Program-made: the position numbers and the translations under genes
Assembly: GCA_001692895.1 (NCBI GenBank)
Contig: KV748176.1
Location: forward strand, 4,989,092-5,053,091
Origin: Cenococcum geophilum 1.58
Taxonomy: Eukaryota; Ascomycota; Dothideomycetes; Gloniales; Gloniaceae
Direction: 5' to 3'
Length of the DNA: 64,000 bases
Shown: in pieces, positions 59,697 to 64,000 of the stretch
Position numbering within the stretch: position 1 is the first letter of the stretch
How the letters are laid out: each line of letters begins with the position of its first letter
Notes under the pieces: generated by a model
Database searches by the model: none
The model's input: only the letters and a program-made list of their open reading frames with translations
What the model was told of the DNA's origin: nothing

Positions 59697-60588
59697 TGGA
59701 GAATATATCTGGGTGACGACGGGCCAGTATGTGATCCGGCGTTGAGCAACATTGGTTTCTTTTATCTTCAGATCATGGCTGAGCATTGCGACTTCTTGTT
59801 ATCTTGCACCCTTTCGAAGTCGGGCCGTTCAGCTCCATCTAGCATAGTTTCTTGGATGCATGAGAGTAGCAGCATTTGCACTCGACCCTTCCCCGCGTTA
59901 CCACAACCTCAATATCAGTCTTCCTACTCTCCGCGAAGTATGCATAAGAGCTCAACGTCCACAATTGTCACGAGATGTTTCCATTTTGATGTCATGATAG
60001 GCTACGAGTTTTCAGGATGGGTCTGAACGCATGGCGGGGCACTCCGTCTTCATAGCGGTTGCTGCGGTCGCGAGGACGTCTGAAACTATCATGCGACCCC
60101 CGTAGTCGCGACCCGCTAAATTCCTCATTAAGACGAAAAATTTATCTGACGCTTGCGTTAGTATACTCCGACGTCGCAGTCTGCAAACCATAGTATTGCC
60201 ATAGTCCAGACCGCATGAGCTCGTTGGCAATGGTACCGCCCGGCTAATATTATCGTGAAATTCTCAGTATTTGGCGCCGAAGATCCTACACATCGCCTGC
60301 AATGTCCTGGATGCGAGACGTGAACACCGAGATTCTGACCATGTTACCAAGTCAACAAACCTCTTCCCTAAATGCGGGGTCCTGTATAAGAATCCTCCCT
60401 GCCTGCATCATATTGTCGTGCATCCGGGTTACTCACGGTCGTCGATTTCAGTTGGTCTCTTTCACTCGTCATTCTTTCTTACGTTCTTTACTCTCCGCCG
60501 GCCGGTCATTCTCTTCGTGAGCTGGTCTCTCTTTTAACAATTAATTTATAGCGCATAACGACTTTGTAAATATTCCATTATCAGCAAG
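59697..60588. other. Intergenic, no supportable gene
   Basis: Short overlapping open frames only (up to 94 codons). A pyrimidine-rich stretch at about 60430-60540 precedes the next gene and may be its core promoter. Confidence 0.45.
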
Positions 60589-61866
60589 ATGCTATCTCGA
60601 GCCATTATCATTGCGGCCGTTGTAGCCATCGCCGAAGCCCGGTACATCACTCTTAATATGGCCTCTACAATATCCAAACTAATAAGAAATAGCTTCGGCC
60701 AGGAACAAATTCCCATTCCAGCCATTTCTGCTGTTACTAGCGGTGGTGCTCCTGGACAAGCTGCCACAATTGCTGGTGCAGCGGTTAGCGATCTTCTTGC
60801 GGAAGCTAACGCATGCGCGAAGGTATGTCTCAACGCCACCAAGAGAATATATTCTATGCTCACTGAATCAAAGCTTCAACGTGCGGATCAAATCATTGCC
60901 GAACTTGGCACTGGCACTGATGCTGTCGCTGCAGCCATTGGCATGATCACAGCAGAAAAGGACTTCAACCCTTTCGCTCAGAGCATTCCGACTATTTGCG
61001 ATGACCCAACCCTTCCAGTCACTGAGCAATTAAGAGGTATCACGCCTTTGATCGATCCAGCCGTCGGTGGATCAGATGTCGCAAACGCTCTTTCAGCTTC
61101 TTCTGCAAAGGCTCCACTCGATGCAACTGGAAGGAGCATTGCGGATCTTCTGACCGAGAACGGCTTCAGTAACTTCACTAGACAAGTAGCGGCTAGCAAC
61201 ACAGCAACTGCTGGTAACGCAAACGCCGCGACCTCAAGCGCTGCTGCCGCACCTGTTGCTTCCGCTGCCGTCGCGGCGCCTACAGTTGCTTCTAGTGCTG
61301 CAGCTGGTAAGTCCCTCGACCATCCCTGCCCTCGAATCCTACCCTAACATGTTCATCCAGTTCCATGCGGCGCCGCTCCCGTAGCCAGCTCAGCAGTTGC
61401 AACAGTTCCTGCAGTTAGCTCCGCAGTACCCGCCACGGCACCCAGCGCCACCGCCTCCACAGGCAACGTCCAGCAATCCACCATCGCAGGCCTCGACTTC
61501 GGTCTCTGCGTCCCCACCATCAAATTCGAAGGCGGGCTCGGAGGCCGTCCCGCGACCGAGTTCACCTTCCAGATGATCGACCCTCTCGCTGCCCGGGGAC
61601 AGCAAGAAGCGCTTAACCCCAACATCATCACCAACCGCATGTGCGACCAGCTTACGAACGTGTGCGAAGCGAACGACGCCGCCAAGACCGCATGCGTGGC
61701 CGCCAAAGCGCAGATCAGCGCTCTGGGAACGCGGGATAAGAGCACCGCAGACGCGTGGAATACCGCTTTAGGTTTCGCAGGCACTGTGACGAACCCTGAT
61801 GGTGGTCCAGCGGAACCCGTGGCCTCGGCTAGCACTACTGGGAGAGGCGTGAGATTCATAGCTTAA
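60589..61866 (+). CDS. Secreted alanine-rich protein with conserved C-terminal domain
   Basis: Two exons, 60589-61306 and 61361-61866, with a 54-nt intron (GTAAGT donor, CTAAC branch, CAG acceptor), giving 407 residues. A signal peptide is evident (MLSRAIIIAAVVAIAEA, cut probably after residue 17). Residues about 18-200 are helical and Ala/Ile-rich with a few Cys. Residues about 200-280 are an Ala/Ser/Thr/Val/Pro linker, likely O-glycosylated. Residues 285-407 form a conserved-looking domain (DFGLCVPTIKFEGGLGGRPA, then FQMIDPL, CDQLTNVC, and GTRDKSTADAWN). I believe this domain is a recurrent family of fungal secreted proteins without known function. No GPI-anchor signal or catalytic motif is seen. 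It is probably a cell-surface or extracellular protein. The gene is intact. Confidence 0.85.
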
Positions 61867-62208
61867 ATGGACTGGGATGTCAGGAGTCAGGACAGCTTGG
61901 AAGCATGAGGCGCAGTCAGCAACGTGGTCAAATGGAGGGTCAGCAGTGGCGTAGTATTCTGGGGAACTTCTTGGCGGATTATTTGCAGATGCATGGAGAA
62001 TATTTTGCGACATAAAATTCATAAAGGGAAATTTATCTCGACACTGTTACACAATTAAACTCAGACCCACGGTTTGACTTGAAAACCCCAGTCTTTCATG
62101 GCCCATTTCGCAATTTAGGATTTGAAGCCCCAATTATTGCGCGCCTGTGAGGTTTCAGGTTGGTGGTGAGACATTCCTAATCTAGAACATCATAGGCTCT
62201 CTATTGTA

Positions 62209-62396
62209 TACACCATCTTGTCAACTCCGATTGAAAGCGCGTGTCGATCTTGGTGATCAAACGGCAGAATCTATACCTTTTGAAGTAATAAGCACGGCCA
62301 TTTAAACGTATTTTTACCCACATTTGGGTACAAATGTACGCATTTTGGTTAGCGTGATCGACACACGCTTTCAACCGGATGCGCCAGGATGGTGTA
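62209..62396. mobile_element. MITE, TA-flanked, copy 2
   Basis: 188 bp with inverted ends of about 45 bp. The left end begins TACACCATCTTG and the reverse complement of the right begins TACACCATCCTG; both continue into TTGAAAGCG-GTGTCGATC. The layout, the GATCAAAC block and the internal CTATACC stretch match the MITE at 21130-21337. No coding capacity. Confidence 0.7.
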
Positions 62397-64000
62397 GAAC
62401 CCGGCGAACAGCTTGAAACCTTACTTTACTCCGTCTTCATTCATCGGCATCAGTAGGACTTCACCTACCCTTGCTAGGTGCACACACGCTCACATCAAAG
62501 CACTTCAACACTGTTCCCAAAAGAAGTTAGGTATCCTCGCCATCCTGTTTCCTGCCCAAAGCATACCCAAAACGCTCACCGACAATTTACGCCAGCAAGC
62601 CCACAGCGCCGATCGATCGTAGTGGAGCACACTCCGGCAACCACGCATCGGGGACATCCGCCTCGGCCCAGCGCGTCTCAGCCCCAGGTCACGCAGCCTC
62701 ACACACGTAACGACTGGAACCTGCAAAACTCCCAGCCCAACTGAACCCCCTGTCACCAGACCCCGGTCTTAGATCCTCGCCTCCCAGGTCCAGGGCGCTG
62801 GAAAGCCCCTGCAGTCGGGAGGGAGATACAAAGGGGGAGGGGTTCAGGTGGCCGGGTCGAACGCCGGCAGCAGAGACAACGGCGCGGAAGACGGGGTCTG
62901 CGGAAAGTAAAAAGCTGGGCGGACGAGGGTGTGAGAGAGCGGGGATGAGGTTCAAGGTTTGGATATAGCGGATCACCCTTTAAGGCCAAGACGGAGTGTT
63001 TAGCTGAGAAGGTGGGGTAGGTAGCCACCTACGAGCAGCTAGCCGTGCCCGTGATTCAGAGACCGGCGTCCGCGGGGGAAGGGAGGGTGGGATGCTCAAA
63101 ATCGACCCGACCCAAGGGATTTCCCGCGTGCCATCGGGTGATGGGGACTTCAACGTGCTTGCAGCGTCTTGGGCAAGGTTAAACATGCCGGACCATGTAG
63201 GCCGGTTTTGCTGACTCGTTGGTACGCCGGTTATGTATTTCTGGAATAGCTTTCCGGTTGCGAGTGCCGAGATCCGGGTGGGCTGACTCGAAGGGTTTCG
63301 GGAGCAGATCCAGGCTTAGACGGCGGCATATGGCTTGCGGCCCGCTCGGGGATCATGTCTCTGCTGACTCGCAGCGCGGACTCTTCCTTCTCGAACGGCG
63401 ATCCTTTTTCCTTTTTTAAAAGGAATTTGATATTTCGTAGCACGTGGCGTCCGCGTCTTTGCATATTTAGCCTGAAATGAAATATGGCGTGCTTCAGATA
63501 TGCTCAAAGAGTTCCTTTAGGAATGGGCGAACTGATATGTGGACAGCAGCAGATCGATACCCATACACACCCTCTTGATTTGGTTTAGATACTTCCTGAT
63601 TGAGTTTAAAACCTTCCTAGTCAAGTCAAATGCATATGACGTTTCAACTAAATGTAGTAGGAATCAAAGCCAATCAATGGGGGTGTCTGTGCATCAATTG
63701 GAGGGTGTGCGAGTATCAATTAGGGGTGTCAACCTACTGTTGCCCTTGATATATTGGGACCTGACTTCGACTATCTCATTGGGTATATCCCGCGCCACTT
63801 TAAGTGACCATCATCGATTCAATAAGCCTCACGCCCAGAGACCGGATCTCGCCCTTGATCTCCATTCTTCAACAGGCTCAGCCGGTTGAACGCGGCTGCT
63901 ATGCAATCGGAGATCACCCCTTGGTCACGCCTTGGCGATTTCCCCATAGCCACTCACACCCAAGGAAGCCTTCACAACTTCTGCTCTATGCATCTTATTT
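62397..64000. other. No supportable gene
   Basis: Open frames of 60-116 codons occur on both strands but overlap and show no known domain. At 63673-63736 there are three imperfect direct copies of a unit of about 21 bp beginning ATCAAT and containing GGGTGT. An inverted relative (ACACACCCTCTTGATT) lies near 63565-63580, which may mark the ends of another small element. Confidence 0.35.

Noticed and set aside
60546-61202. - strand open frames opposite the secreted protein gene
   Set aside because: Shadow frames caused by the Ala-rich coding sequence on the + strand.

Overview
The window reads as nuclear DNA of a filamentous ascomycete (Pezizomycotina). The genes have short introns (about 45-160 nt) with GTRNGT-like donors and CTAAC/CTGAT-like branch sites. 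Several products are fungal families. Long stretches carry the mark of repeat-induced point mutation (RIP): CpA/TpG are scarce, TpA is abundant and CpG is largely kept. Two kinds of sequence alternate: gene-bearing DNA of balanced composition and RIP-worn transposon blocks.

Layout. 1-13.9 kb is a pile of broken Gypsy-type LTR retrotransposons, mostly on the + strand, with a less mutated island of about 1 kb at 10.6-11.6 kb. 14-20.9 kb is a transition zone with a possible gene remnant, a fungal helical/ubiquitin-like-domain gene split by a 2.8-kb hAT DNA transposon, and the C-terminal relic of an Argonaute gene. 21.1-25 kb holds a small TA-flanked MITE, a complete nine-exon gamma-tubulin gene and a Pgc1-like glycerophosphodiester phosphodiesterase gene that looks frameshifted by a small deletion, both on the - strand. 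25-29.8 kb has little recognisable coding sequence: one hairpin-rich stretch and a weak hypothetical gene.

29.8-48.1 kb is one nested insertion. A Copia element (29791-48076, target duplication CTACT) contains a Gypsy element (30432-43357, ATATT), which contains a second Gypsy element (36075-42054, GTGGT). All three lie on the - strand.

48-54.3 kb has a possible solo LTR, a three-exon coiled-coil protein gene (- strand), an internally deleted hAT relic and two palindromic MITEs, one inserted beside the other. 55.9-61.9 kb is the best genic part, all on the + strand: a heterotrimeric G-protein alpha subunit (five exons), a mitochondrial protein with a COX24/mS38 C-terminal domain (two exons) and a secreted alanine-rich protein (two exons). 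A second copy of the first MITE family lies at 62.2 kb, and the last 1.6 kb shows no gene I can support.

The genes do not form a pathway. Gamma-tubulin nucleates microtubules, the G-alpha subunit relays receptor signals, COX24/mS38 serves the mitochondrial ribosome or mRNA, and the GDPD acts on phospholipids. I did not find a convincing new multi-gene system. The most interesting items are the datable insertion scars, the decayed Argonaute fragment in a RIP-heavy neighbourhood, a stem-loop shared by four Gypsy 3' regions, and an unexplained hairpin cluster at about 25.9 kb.
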